The position numbers and the translations under genes are program-made. Positions 8,663-17,700 of a stretch of 64,000 bases of DNA are shown piece by piece. The DNA is from Treponema sp. (GTDB taxonomy: Bacteria > Spirochaetota > Spirochaetia > Treponematales > Breznakiellaceae): positions 1 through 64,000 of the forward strand of contig WQSN01000006.1 in NCBI GenBank assembly GCA_009787835.1, given 5' to 3'. How positions within the stretch are numbered: position 1 is the first letter of the stretch; each line of letters opens with the position of its first letter. Below the pieces are notes generated by a model that was not told the origin of the DNA, searched no databases, and was given only the letters and a program-made list of their open reading frames with translations.

Positions 8663-10228
8663 ATGTATAATTTGGAGCCTCAATCCAGCGAAGGTTTCCC
8701 CCTTGAAAAAATTTTCTCAAGCAAGGAATGTTCAAACAAATGCCGGAATAAAATTAAAATATCCGGATTATCCTTTAATTCAAAAAACATTAATAAAAAC
8801 GAAATTTTTATCGCGGTAAAAGGATATAACACAGACGGCATTAAATATGCAAAAGAGGCTGTAAGTAAAGGCGCGAAAGCCATTGTATGCGATAAAAGGT
8901 CTGTTATTCCGGAAGATATTCATGTATTTCTGAAACAAAACAATATCCCGCTGTTTAAGGTAAACAATCCGGAAAGCGCAGCGGCGAAAACAGCGAAAAT
9001 ATTTTATCCAAAACAGCCGGAATTTATCTTCGCGATAACCGGTACAAACGGCAAAACAACAATCGCTGTCCTTACCATGCAATTATTGAATTTGGCAGGA
9101 TACAAAGAGACAGCGGTTCTTGGGACAATGGGTTTTTTATCGGAAAATAAAAAATTCGGCAAATTAAAGAATGAAATAAATAAAATACTGGGAATAAATC
9201 CACTAACCACTCCCGATACAATAACTTTGCATAAAATATTGGATATGTCATATCACGCGGGCGTTAAATATTTGGTAATTGAAGCGTCTTCTGACGGAAT
9301 ATTTCGCAGCAGAATTGATGAAATAAAATTTACTTCGTGCGGTTTGTCAAATATCTGCGAAGATCATTTAATAACACACGGAACAATGAAAAATTATATT
9401 GACGCCAAATTTTCACTTTTTTCAAGATTATCATCAGGTAAAACAGCTGTTTATAATAACGATAATAAATATTCCGGAAAACTGTCTGGTTACATAAACA
9501 GGAAATTATCAGATAAAAAATTAAAAATTATAAAATATGGCATAACATCCCAAAACAATGAAATTCAGATAAAAGACATAAAGCAAAAGAAGAAAGGCTA
9601 TAAAATTATAATTGAAGTTTTTGGCAGGGAATACAGCGCGGAAATTAATTTAACGGGAGAATTCCAGATATACAGCGCAATGAACGCTCTGGCTTTTGCG
9701 CTTTCTGTAATACCCAAAAAAGATATTGAACAAACAGTAAATATGTTAAAAAAACTGAAAACAGTTAACGGCAGAATGGAACTTGTAAATAAAACCAGGA
9801 AAGGCGCATCGGTATATATAGATTACGCGCATAATCCCGCATCGCTGGAAACAGCGCTGATTGAGCTAAAAAAAATCACAAAGGGAAAAATAATATCCGT
9901 TACGGGAATTAGTTCCGGAAAATCAGAATCGCGGAATGATACCGCAAGAATAGCCGGAATATACGCGGATATTGTAATATTTTCATATATTTCTCCCACA
10001 TCAGAACCTGTAGATGAAATAATTGCCAGACAGCGTAAAATTTTTCCGCAGGGACTGCATGGAGGACAGACAAGATTTGAAGCCATAAAAAAAGCAATCG
10101 ATATGGCGGAAGACGGCGACAGCATACTGATTAACGGCCAGGGACACGAAAGATTTATTGTCGAATACGGAAAACCAGTGCCTTTTTACGACACTGATGC
10201 TGTTAATGAAATAATTTCATCATCATAA
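8663..10228 (+). CDS. murE: MurE-like UDP-MurNAc-dipeptide/tripeptide ligase
   Basis: A 521-residue Mur ligase of the MurE type. Visible are an N-terminal UDP-binding domain (GLSFNSKNINKNEIFIAVKG), the ATP P-loop GTNGKTT (residues 127-133), TTPDT, the central EDHLITHGTM and AKFSLF segments near the carbamylated-Lys region, YIDYAHNPASLE, and INGQGHE at the C-terminus. The family adds the third amino acid of the peptidoglycan stem. The DNPR signature that recognises meso-diaminopimelate is absent: residues about 442-445 read YISP, before TSEP. That would suit another diamino acid (treponemes are reported to use ornithine) or a specialised role. Codon use is far more AT-rich than in the neighbours. 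The stop overlaps that of the convergent DUF2156 gene. Confidence 0.82.
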   Translation: MYNLEPQSSEGFPLEKIFSSKECSNKCRNKIKISGLSFNSKNINKNEIFIAVKGYNTDGIKYAKEAVSKGAKAIVCDKRSVIPEDIHVFLKQNNIPLFKVNNPESAAAKTAKIFYPKQPEFIFAITGTNGKTTIAVLTMQLLNLAGYKETAVLGTMGFLSENKKFGKLKNEINKILGINPLTTPDTITLHKILDMSYHAGVKYLVIEASSDGIFRSRIDEIKFTSCGLSNICEDHLITHGTMKNYIDAKFSLFSRLSSGKTAVYNNDNKYSGKLSGYINRKLSDKKLKIIKYGITSQNNEIQIKDIKQKKKGYKIIIEVFGREYSAEINLTGEFQIYSAMNALAFALSVIPKKDIEQTVNMLKKLKTVNGRMELVNKTRKGASVYIDYAHNPASLETALIELKKITKGKIISVTGISSGKSESRNDTARIAGIYADIVIFSYISPTSEPVDEIIARQRKIFPQGLHGGQTRFEAIKKAIDMAEDGDSILINGQGHERFIVEYGKPVPFYDTDAVNEIISSS

Positions 10229-11179
10229 CCCGGCAGAATATTTACCGGTATATTTTTTAACATAGCCGCAGGGACGGTATGTCATTTTTGCCTGGCGCAG
10301 CCCTTCGTTTCCAAGATCCTGTTCACGGTTTATAAACGTATAAAAACCGGGTAAAAACGACGCAAACTCCTGATTCATAAACTGATAAATGCCTTTGTAT
10401 TCTTCAACCGCTTTTTCAAAGTGAATTACAAACATCCTGCCTTTTGCAATGCTTTCGCCAAGACAAAAGGCCGCGGGTTTATTGTTCACAAAAAATATAG
10501 AGCCTTTTAACGAAAGCGAATCGAAAAGTTCCAGCGCTTCTCTGGCGGCGTTGTAATCATTGTCCTGTCCGCTGTTCTTTAAAAGAGAATCGCATCGCCA
10601 TTGCTCCAGAATTTCCATGGCGGCGGGAACGAAAGCTGCACTCATCGGATATTGCTCATGATCCGGATAAGCACTTAAAAAATGATTTACATGATTTTTC
10701 TTTTTATGATATTTTTTCCCTGCCAGTTCCGAAAGATCGTGGCGGTAGTAAAGATAATCAAAATTGTTTCTGTCTTCCTCAAAAATAATTCCGTTCTCCT
10801 GTAATCTTTCCCTTACAGGAGCTAAAACTGATTCAGAAATATTTTTCCAGAAATCGTGGGTTGTAAACAATGAATTTAGAATCTCTTCGCCAGGCGCGCC
10901 GCACGGAGTCATAAAAAATGATTTGCCGCCGAAAGTGCCGGAAATGATAAACCTGACGTTTGATTTATCAGACGTAAAATTGGAAGAGTAACTTCCGTTA
11001 GTATGCGGGCTTGGCTGCGGTTCAAGCGAAATGCGGTAATTGTACCTTTTTCTGAAAAGATAAAGGCTTGAAAAGGTAAATTCCGAAACGCCGTCTGATG
11101 TAAGAGAAAGACGGGGATGCATGCTTTCTTTCAGATTGATATCCAAAAGCGTAAAATCGGGATAACATGGGATGCTCAT
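10223..11179 (-). CDS. DUF2156 protein (phosphatidylglycerol lysyltransferase C-terminal-like, GNAT fold)
   Basis: A 318-residue cytoplasmic protein. The segment DLSELAGKKYHKKKNHVNHFL (residues about 150-170) is the hallmark of the DUF2156 family, and the second half (GSIFFVNNKPAAFCLGESI, FVIHFEKAVEEYKGIYQFMNQEF, NREQDLGNEGLRQAK) is the second GNAT-like lobe. Relatives include the aminoacyl-transferring domain of MprF, but single DUF2156 proteins have no firmly established substrate. The ATG lies 1 nt downstream of the stop of the AI-2E-family gene, so the two are one operon. The 3' end overlaps the MurE-like gene by 6 bp on the opposite strand. Confidence 0.75.
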   Translation of the reverse strand: MSIPCYPDFTLLDINLKESMHPRLSLTSDGVSEFTFSSLYLFRKRYNYRISLEPQPSPHTNGSYSSNFTSDKSNVRFIISGTFGGKSFFMTPCGAPGEEILNSLFTTHDFWKNISESVLAPVRERLQENGIIFEEDRNNFDYLYYRHDLSELAGKKYHKKKNHVNHFLSAYPDHEQYPMSAAFVPAAMEILEQWRCDSLLKNSGQDNDYNAAREALELFDSLSLKGSIFFVNNKPAAFCLGESIAKGRMFVIHFEKAVEEYKGIYQFMNQEFASFLPGFYTFINREQDLGNEGLRQAKMTYRPCGYVKKYTGKYSAGL

Positions 11180-11180
11180 T

Positions 11181-12296
11181 TTATGATTCTTGTTTTTCTT
11201 TCTCCAATTTTTTTACTTGAACCGATTTCCTGGATCCCAATATTATGGAAACCGGCTCCATAATCGGGATATTTTCACAAACAATTTTTATTATAACTGT
11301 CATGGGAACCGCAAGAACCATTCCGGCGAACCCCCAAATCCAGCCCCATATCGCTAGTGAAACCAGAATCATCAGGGGGGATATTCCTACATGGTCGCCT
11401 ATTATTTTTGGATCGAAGATATTACAAAGGATTAAATTAACAAAAAGGATAATGGAAACGATAATGATAATCGGAGCAGGGTCGGGCCAGAACTGCAGCA
11501 ATGCAAAAAATGATATGGCAACGCCTGCCGCGATACTGCCCAGATTGGGAATAAAATTAAAGAGAAACTGAATGACCCCCCAAACAAATGCGAATTCCAA
11601 TCCGACAAAATAAAAACTGACCGCGAATATAATTCCATTAGCAAGGGAAATCAGGAATTTTGCTGTTAAATACCTGGTAACCTGCGACATTACATCATGG
11701 CCCATCTTGTTAATTCGTTCAGACCGGTTCTCAAACGCTGTGTCAAGTTTATCTTTGAAATGGTTCGCTTCCAATAATATAAATACGACAAAGAGAACCA
11801 CTATAACCGCGTCTGAAACGAAACTAACAACAGAATTGGAAAACGAAAAAGTAAAATCACGCACCCAATTACGTATACCCAATTGACCCCAGAGGTTTGC
11901 TCCGAAAGAAATATCCTGATTATACGGAAGTTCAAATACATTGGCTATCCAGATATAAATTTCGGTTAAACGGGACTCATATTTGGGATATTGGGCTGCA
12001 ACCATCTTTCCTGATGAAAAAAGCACCATTCCAAAGACATATAAACCGGTAACGATAATAATAACCACCAGGAAAATTGAAATATAACGGTGAACCTTGA
12101 TTTTATCCATAATTCTTACCAATGGATACATTGCGGATGATAATAAAGCGGCAATCGTGAAAGGCAAAATTACAGATGAAGCGAATTTTAAAACTGCCGC
12201 GGCAAAAATAAAACATATAAAAAGCATCAAAAAAAAGACAGCCTGACCCGAATGAAAGGTTTTAAACACATTATTTCTCATAAATTTATTCTCCAT
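11181..12296 (-). CDS. AI-2E family (UPF0118/PerM) membrane permease
   Basis: A 371-residue integral membrane protein with about eight hydrophobic segments: a pair near residues 15-45, one near 65-90, a soluble stretch 95-150, then five more. The C-terminal half has the typical family pattern (GVIQFLFNFIPNLGSIAAG; DPKIIGDHVGISPLMI; FAGMVLAVPM). Members are proposed exporters of small molecules, Na+/H+ or the quorum signal AI-2; the substrate here cannot be told. It is the first gene of an operon with the DUF2156 protein. The start codon is not preceded by a strong Shine-Dalgarno. Confidence 0.85.
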   Translation of the reverse strand: MENKFMRNNVFKTFHSGQAVFFLMLFICFIFAAAVLKFASSVILPFTIAALLSSAMYPLVRIMDKIKVHRYISIFLVVIIIVTGLYVFGMVLFSSGKMVAAQYPKYESRLTEIYIWIANVFELPYNQDISFGANLWGQLGIRNWVRDFTFSFSNSVVSFVSDAVIVVLFVVFILLEANHFKDKLDTAFENRSERINKMGHDVMSQVTRYLTAKFLISLANGIIFAVSFYFVGLEFAFVWGVIQFLFNFIPNLGSIAAGVAISFFALLQFWPDPAPIIIIVSIILFVNLILCNIFDPKIIGDHVGISPLMILVSLAIWGWIWGFAGMVLAVPMTVIIKIVCENIPIMEPVSIILGSRKSVQVKKLEKEKQES

Positions 12297-12411
12297 AAGT
12301 TCCGGCGTGTCAGAAAAACCAACGCTGATGACTTAAATTGCATTAGTTTTTAAACAAGGTTATTTATTCTGGAAATTATGCCATAAATCGCCGGAATGAG
12401 CAAGAAAGCAC

Positions 12412-12440
12412 TTGACCAGTGAGTAATAAATTATTAAATT
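12412..12440 (+). promoter_or_regulatory. intergenic promoter for the candidate small RNA
   Basis: TTGACC (12412-12417), 17-bp spacer, TAAATT (12435-12440). No gene with a ribosome-binding site follows before the terminator at 12548-12589, so the predicted product is an untranslated RNA of about 140 nt. Confidence 0.5.
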
Positions 12441-12447
12441 TATAAGT

Positions 12448-12589
12448 AGACTGATGATACGGTTTAGATGAATTCTGCAAATATGTATTTCTAATCTCAT
12501 CTACACATTTAAGCATCTCTTGTTTTATGGCTGACGTATTTCAGCAGCCTCCCGGGTTTCCTCACCTCCTTTTCCCGGGAGGTTTTTTT
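12448..12589 (+). ncRNA. candidate small RNA with anti-Shine-Dalgarno terminator loop
   Basis: This predicted transcript runs from the promoter at 12412-12440 to the terminator. Three hairpins can be drawn: TAGATGA (12465-12471) with TCATCTA (12497-12503); GCTGA (12530-12534) with TCAGC (12541-12545); and the 9-bp terminator stem. The 17-nt terminator loop (12557-12573) contains TCACCTCCTTT (12562-12572), the sequence of the 16S rRNA 3' tail. Such C-rich loops in other small RNAs pair with Shine-Dalgarno regions. An 8-codon ATG frame (12468-12494) lies inside but has no ribosome-binding site. Alternatively this could be a terminated leader upstream of fic. It matches no RNA family I can name. 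Confidence 0.45.
12548..12589 (+). terminator. rho-independent terminator
   Basis: A perfect 9-bp stem CCTCCCGGG (12548-12556) / CCCGGGAGG (12574-12582) with a 17-nt loop, followed by seven T residues (12583-12589). The T-run is on the plus strand only, so it ends plus-strand transcription in front of fic. Confidence 0.88.
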
Positions 12590-12636
12590 ATTTTTAATCA
12601 GTGAAAATTTGTAGTTATTTACTCCTTCTTTCCGTC

Positions 12637-12757
12637 AACCTTTACTTTCTTTTTCAGCTTGTTAAAGTTAAGCCATGAACTTTAACTTTCTTTTTTAGCT
12701 TGTAAAGGTTAAGCCATTATCTTTAACTTTCTCTATTGACTTGTAAAGGTTTGTAAA
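12637..12757 (+). repeat. three imperfect 41-bp tandem repeats, probable fic operator
   Basis: Copies begin near 12637, 12678 and 12719. Each has a CTTTAAC-TTTC half and a TTGTAAAGGTT half (CTTTAC/GTAAAG are reverse complements, so every unit carries an inverted pair); the first two end in TTAAGCCAT. The third copy overlaps the promoter of fic. The arrangement resembles an array of repressor-binding sites; the winged-helix C-terminus of the Fic protein is the obvious candidate ligand. Confidence 0.6.
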
Positions 12758-12764
12758 GTAAAAT
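12736..12764 (+). promoter_or_regulatory. fic promoter
   Basis: TTGACT (12736-12741), 17-bp spacer, TAAAAT (12759-12764), ATG at 12782. The spacer itself contains two TTGTAAAG copies, so a protein bound to the repeats would block RNA polymerase. Confidence 0.6.
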
Positions 12765-12781
12765 TTATCAGGTATAGATAA

Positions 12782-13933
12782 ATGTTTAGGGAACAACATG
12801 GAAAACTCGAAAAATCCTCAATTGTTTATGGTGAGCAATACAATGTTTATTTACCAGATGCCCTGCCGCCCATACCTCCGGTAAATATGTCGGAAATCAC
12901 CGAATTGCTGGGAGAAGCCAGTCTGGCCATAGGAGAGCTAAACGGTGTTGTAGAGGCGGTTCCCGATCTCGCTGTTATTAATTATATGTATGTGCGCAAG
13001 GAAGCTGTTCTTTCTTCCCAAATAGAAGGCACTCAATCTACTCTTGACGACCTAATGCGTTATGAAGCGGGTACTACTGCCGGCGTATTTATAGATGATG
13101 TTACCGAAGTATCTTCGTATGTAGCCGCGTTAAGTCACGGTCTGAAGCGTATAAACGAAGGGTTTCCATTATCACAGAGACTTATCAAGGAAATTCATAA
13201 GATTCTTCTTACGAATTCAAGGGGCCAGCATAAGACTCCCGGAGAATTTCGCAGAACACAGAATTGGATTGGAGGCAGCAGACCGGGTAACGCCCATTTT
13301 GTTCCCCCTCCGCCTGATAGAATTTCTGATTTAATCAGCGATCTTGAAAAATTCATCCACGATAAGAATAAAATTCCGCCGCTTGTAAAAGCGGCGCTGA
13401 TTCATCAGCAATTTGAAACCATTCATCCCTTCCTTGACGGTAACGGGCGTACGGGACGGCTTCTTATTACTCTTTTTTTATATGCTGAGGGATGTTTACG
13501 CTCGCCTTTCCTTTATTTAAGCCTTTTTTTTAAGCAGCACCGTGATTATTATTATGAAATGCTCTCAGAACCGCGCAAGACAGGTGATTGGGAAAAATGG
13601 ATTAACTTTTTTCTTGAAGGCGCGGCTGAAACCGCAATTGACGCTAAAATGACCTTAATTCACATTAAAAATCTGTTTACAGCCGACGATGAAAAAGTAG
13701 CAGGTTTAGGCCGCGCTCGCGGTTCCGCAGAACTGGTTTTCACGATTTTCAAGCAAAAACCAATACTGGCTGTTTCGGAAATAATGAAACGGACAGGACT
13801 TTCCAAACCAACTGTTATTAGCAGCGTAAAACACCTTATAAAGCTTGGTATAATTCATAATAAAAGCAGGAAAAAATGGGGTCAAATTTACGCTTACAGC
13901 GGATATACCGGCTTATTACTTGCGAATGGATAG
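12782..13933 (+). CDS. fic: Fic-family AMPylase with N-terminal inhibitory motif and C-terminal winged helix
   Basis: A 383-residue cytoplasmic protein. The Fic active-site loop HPFLDGNGRTGR lies at residues 215-226 with catalytic His215. The N-terminal SSQIEG (residues 78-83) matches the class II inhibitory helix (S/T-x-x-x-E-G/N), so activity is probably self-repressed. The C-terminal 80 residues form a winged helix-turn-helix (ILAVSEIMKRTGLSKPTVIS). Family members transfer AMP from ATP to Tyr, Ser or Thr of target proteins; the target here is unknown. No antitoxin gene is adjacent; the inhibitory helix serves that role in class II proteins. It abuts the convergent gene at 13934 with no spacer. 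Autoregulation through the upstream repeats is suggested. Confidence 0.92.
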   Translation: MFREQHGKLEKSSIVYGEQYNVYLPDALPPIPPVNMSEITELLGEASLAIGELNGVVEAVPDLAVINYMYVRKEAVLSSQIEGTQSTLDDLMRYEAGTTAGVFIDDVTEVSSYVAALSHGLKRINEGFPLSQRLIKEIHKILLTNSRGQHKTPGEFRRTQNWIGGSRPGNAHFVPPPPDRISDLISDLEKFIHDKNKIPPLVKAALIHQQFETIHPFLDGNGRTGRLLITLFLYAEGCLRSPFLYLSLFFKQHRDYYYEMLSEPRKTGDWEKWINFFLEGAAETAIDAKMTLIHIKNLFTADDEKVAGLGRARGSAELVFTIFKQKPILAVSEIMKRTGLSKPTVISSVKHLIKLGIIHNKSRKKWGQIYAYSGYTGLLLANG

Positions 13934-14680
13934 TTAAGGGATAATAATCACGGAAGCGGCGCTGCCGTCGCGGGAGTAAATGCGGCTGGAATTGTACGGG
14001 TCCAGATATCGCTGTCCCCGGTGGAAAAATACATATTGGTATGTTCCCGACGGTAATGGTATGTTAATGCTGTATATGCCTCCCGGTCCTTCCTTTAATT
14101 CATACATAAAGGGATCCCAACTGTTAAAATTCCCCGCCACTGTTACGGTTTCACCCGGCGGCCCTTTGAATGTAAAATCCAATCCACTGGGCAGCCCGTT
14201 TAACGGATGGGGATTTACTGCCCTGTACGGAATTGATAATACCGATAATGAAATACCAGAAACCGGATCCCTGCGGGTATTAGGGTTTGTTGGATCTATT
14301 GTCCATAAACCGTTAATGATCAGCCTGTATTCAAGTTCTCTGATGTTTTTTGGGACTTCAAATATATGAAACTGGAAACCAGCCTCAATGTATGGATCGG
14401 GTTCTTTTTTCCCCTCCGGTATTGGCGCAAACAGGCGATCCTGCGGTATTAACAGATGTCTGTACCAGTAAACATTGGTAAAATTTTCATGAGCGAATGC
14501 CACGCCTATCCTTCGCACATCGGAAGAAGCGGTAAATATTACCGCATCTTCAAAAATTACCGGAGCGCCCGGTCCGGGAAGGGTAAGCAAGCGATCAATT
14601 AGCTCATAAGTTTCCCAATCCGCTGCCCACGAGATGGCGGAAATCATGACTAAAAGAACAAACGCCTTAATCGTTTTCAT
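13934..14680 (-). CDS. secreted protein with AMPK-type glycogen-binding (CBM48-like) domain
   Basis: A 248-residue protein with a signal peptide (KAFVLLVMISAISWA, cleavage about residue 19). The last 80 residues form an early-set/CBM48 fold: GLDFTFKGPPGETVTVAGNFNSWDP, a Tyr/Gly stretch (GGIYSINIPLPSGTYQY) and a terminal beta-strand. The middle region repeats the pattern more weakly (RIGVAFAHENF; YRLIINGLWTIDP). Such domains bind alpha-glucans or act as structural modules; in spirochaetes they are often periplasmic. There is no catalytic domain. It is divergent from flcA, and the intervening 20-bp palindrome could be a shared operator. Confidence 0.75.
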   Translation of the reverse strand: MKTIKAFVLLVMISAISWAADWETYELIDRLLTLPGPGAPVIFEDAVIFTASSDVRRIGVAFAHENFTNVYWYRHLLIPQDRLFAPIPEGKKEPDPYIEAGFQFHIFEVPKNIRELEYRLIINGLWTIDPTNPNTRRDPVSGISLSVLSIPYRAVNPHPLNGLPSGLDFTFKGPPGETVTVAGNFNSWDPFMYELKEGPGGIYSINIPLPSGTYQYVFFHRGQRYLDPYNSSRIYSRDGSAASVIIIP

Positions 14681-14690
14681 ACATTCTTTA

Positions 14691-14710
14691 CAATTATCGG
14701 CCGATAATTG
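14691..14710. promoter_or_regulatory. 20-bp perfect palindrome between divergent genes
   Basis: CAATTATCGG followed by its exact reverse complement CCGATAATTG, with no loop. It lies 10 bp upstream of the glycogen-binding-protein gene and about 75 bp upstream of flcA. A second dyad, TTATC (14712-14716) / GATAA (14724-14728), follows. The pair looks like binding sites for a dimeric regulator. Confidence 0.5.
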
Positions 14711-14786
14711 ATTATCTTAATATGATAACCTGAACCCGCCGCGGCTGTATAACCGCGCGGTTAAATTGAACATAAAACGGAGTTTT

Positions 14787-17700
14787 ATGCCGTCATTAAG
14801 CGCGCTCAAAGAGTTTAGAAACTCATTTAATAACATCGCAAATGAGAAAAATGATGTTTTATCCAGAGATACGCACTTTGATGAATTAACTCTCCCCGAC
14901 AATGAACCTACCCCATCTGATCTTTCCGGTCAAGAAGCCCCTCCTCCTGCTGATAATTCCGCTAATAATACCGCCGATACAAGCTCCGGAGGCTTTGATT
15001 TAAATTCTTTTTTAAATTCTCTGCCTGGTAAATCTCAGCCGGATCAGCCAGCGGAAGAAGAATCCCTTCCTGATGATATAACGCCGGAACCTCCGCCGGA
15101 TGAAAAGCCAATATCCGGCGCATCGTCCAATGATATAAATGAAGCGCCTTCTGATTCGTCATCGGATGATCTGTTATCTTCTGATGATTTTTCTATGGTT
15201 TCCCCTGAATCTCAGCCAGAAGGCGCTGAGTCAGGAGATTTTGGAGCGGAAGACTTTGGAACCGGAGATTTTGGCAGTGAAGATTTTGGAACCGGGGATT
15301 TTGGAACCGGAGACTTCGGCAGCGAAGACTTGGGAACAGGTGATTTAGGAGTTGATAACTTCGGCAGTGAAGACCTGGGTTCTGTTGATTTTGGAACAGG
15401 TGATTTTGGCAGCGATGTTCCAGCCGCTGCGGATGATAATCTTCTGGATGACAGCGCTTTTAATATTTCAGATGACGCGACTTTACCGAATGATGATGAG
15501 CTTCCTGATATTGACACCGGGAAAAGCGCAAGCTTTGGCGGGGAAGACAGCGGTGATTTTGAGCTTGAACCATTGGATGAAATGCCCGATTTGGGGACTC
15601 CTGAATCCGGCTCATTGGATCAGGATTTATCTATTGATGATTCACTGCCTGATTTAGGCCTTCCATCTGATTCATCTGAAGGAGATATGTCTTTTGACGG
15701 CTCACTGCCGGATCTGGGTTTACCCTCTGATGACGACTCGCTTCCCGACCTGGACTTTCCATCTGAATCATCCAATGAAGACTTTTCCTTGGATGACTCG
15801 CTTCCCGACTTGGGTTTTCCGGACTCAAATGCATCCGCAGCGGGCGCGGATAGTTCATTACAGGACATGGATTTTCCTGATTTTGATTCACCGCATGATG
15901 AAACGCCCATTGACGGTTCACTGCCCGATTTGGATTTTCCGTCATCTGACGCATCGCCTGAAGACACTCCTTTTGACGGTTCTCTGCCTGATCTGGATTT
16001 TCCGTCATCTGACTCATCGTCTGAAGAAACGCCTTTTGACGGTTCTCTGCCCGATTTGGACTTTCCGTCATCTGATTCATCGCCTGAAGAAACGCCTTTT
16101 GACGGTTCATTGCCTGATCTGGATTTTCCCGATTCTGATTCATCGTTGCCAGACCTGGATTTTCCGGAAATTGATTCTTCGCAGAATGATACTGCGCTTC
16201 CCGGCGCTGATTTTAATCTTGACGGCGAACCCGGCGAACTGCCGGAGCTTGGTGATTTGGGCGACGACTTTTCTTCCGACACAATTGATATTGACAGCGG
16301 AACTGATGACTCAGCTTCACCTGCGCCGGCGGAAGATGCCGGTAATGTTTTTGGATCGGATGATTTTTCTCTCGACGGGCTTGATGAAATATTAGATAAA
16401 AATAAAACCAAAACAGCGCCGCCGCCTGCACCCAAAAAAGGAGTGTTCGGCAAAAAGAAACCCGAAGCTCAGGAACCGGAACCTGAAGATGTAGAAGAAA
16501 TCCGCTTAAGCCAGGATGATTTAGATACAATATTAAAAACACTGTCCGGTTATCCGCTCAATCTAAGGGTGGCCTGCGAAGAAATGATTGCTGAAATGGT
16601 GCTTATACCTCAGCAGTTGTCCAAAGTTATTAATCTCCTTGTGAATGGCGCATATCCAAAAGAAATGGCCGCTCTCGCAAGTGAGATTATGGGCAAAGAA
16701 ATTGTCGTACCCAAAAGTTTTCAGAAAAGCACCGGCGCGGAACTGGAAGACGAGAAATCAAGATTTGCCTATATTTTTGTACATAACTTCCTGCCTGTAT
16801 TGCGGTTATTCGCCGTTATCGCGGCATTGTCGGCATCTGTTATTTATCTTGCGTATACATTTATTTATATTCCGCTAAAAGCGGAATCTATTTATAAACG
16901 CGGTTATGAGCGCATCTTTGCCGGTGAGTATCAGCGCGCGAATACCCTGTTTCATGAAGCTTTTGTTACGCATCGGAAGAAAGAATGGTTCTATAAGTAC
17001 GCTGAAGCTTTCAGGGACCAGCGGCGCTATCTGCCTGCTGAATCAAAATATGAAGAACTGTTGCGATACTATCCCAGGGATAAAAAAGGCGTTTTGGATT
17101 ACGCTGACCTGCAGACAAATTATTTATTAAATTACGACAAGGCAAATAAAATCCTTCAGCAGCAGCTTCTTGATTACGCTCCCAACGACCCGGAAGGCCT
17201 GCTCGCGGCCGGAGATAATTTCTTTGCCTGGGCGGATTCCGATCCGGCGAGATTTTACGACAGATACGAAGACGCGCGCTATTCATACGCGAGAGTGCTT
17301 GAAAAATACGGATGGCAGCCGCCTGTTGTTGAACGCATGATGAAATATTTTATCCGCACGGATAATCTTCTGGAAACGCTAAACCTCAGAAACTGGTTTG
17401 ACGCCGACGATACCAGGCGGCTTTCTCCCGAAGCAATCGCTGAACTGGGCGGGTATCTTCTGGATAAACAACTGGAAGAAGTTAAAGGCGTTCCCAATCC
17501 GTATGTTGAAAGCATAGAAAGCGTGCGCGCCATGTTGATTCAGGCAGTCAGGGAAAAGCCCAATCTGCCGGAACCTCATTATCAGCTGGCACGTTATTAC
17601 AAGAGTTTAAACAACACTTATGAAGAGCGTCTGACCCTGGAAAACGCGATACGCGCGTTTGATCTTGCGGAAAGCGAACCTGTGCGCCGCCGTCTTCAGC

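Noticed and set aside
12468..12494. An 8-codon open frame inside the candidate small RNA.
   Set aside because: There is no ribosome-binding site and no amino-acid bias suggesting an attenuator peptide; kept only as a note.
15620..16453. Long antisense open frames across flcA (277 residues on the minus strand, and others).
   Set aside because: They mirror the repetitive acidic sequence of flcA, giving Ser/Gly-rich low-complexity products, and have no ribosome-binding site. They are shadows of the repeat.
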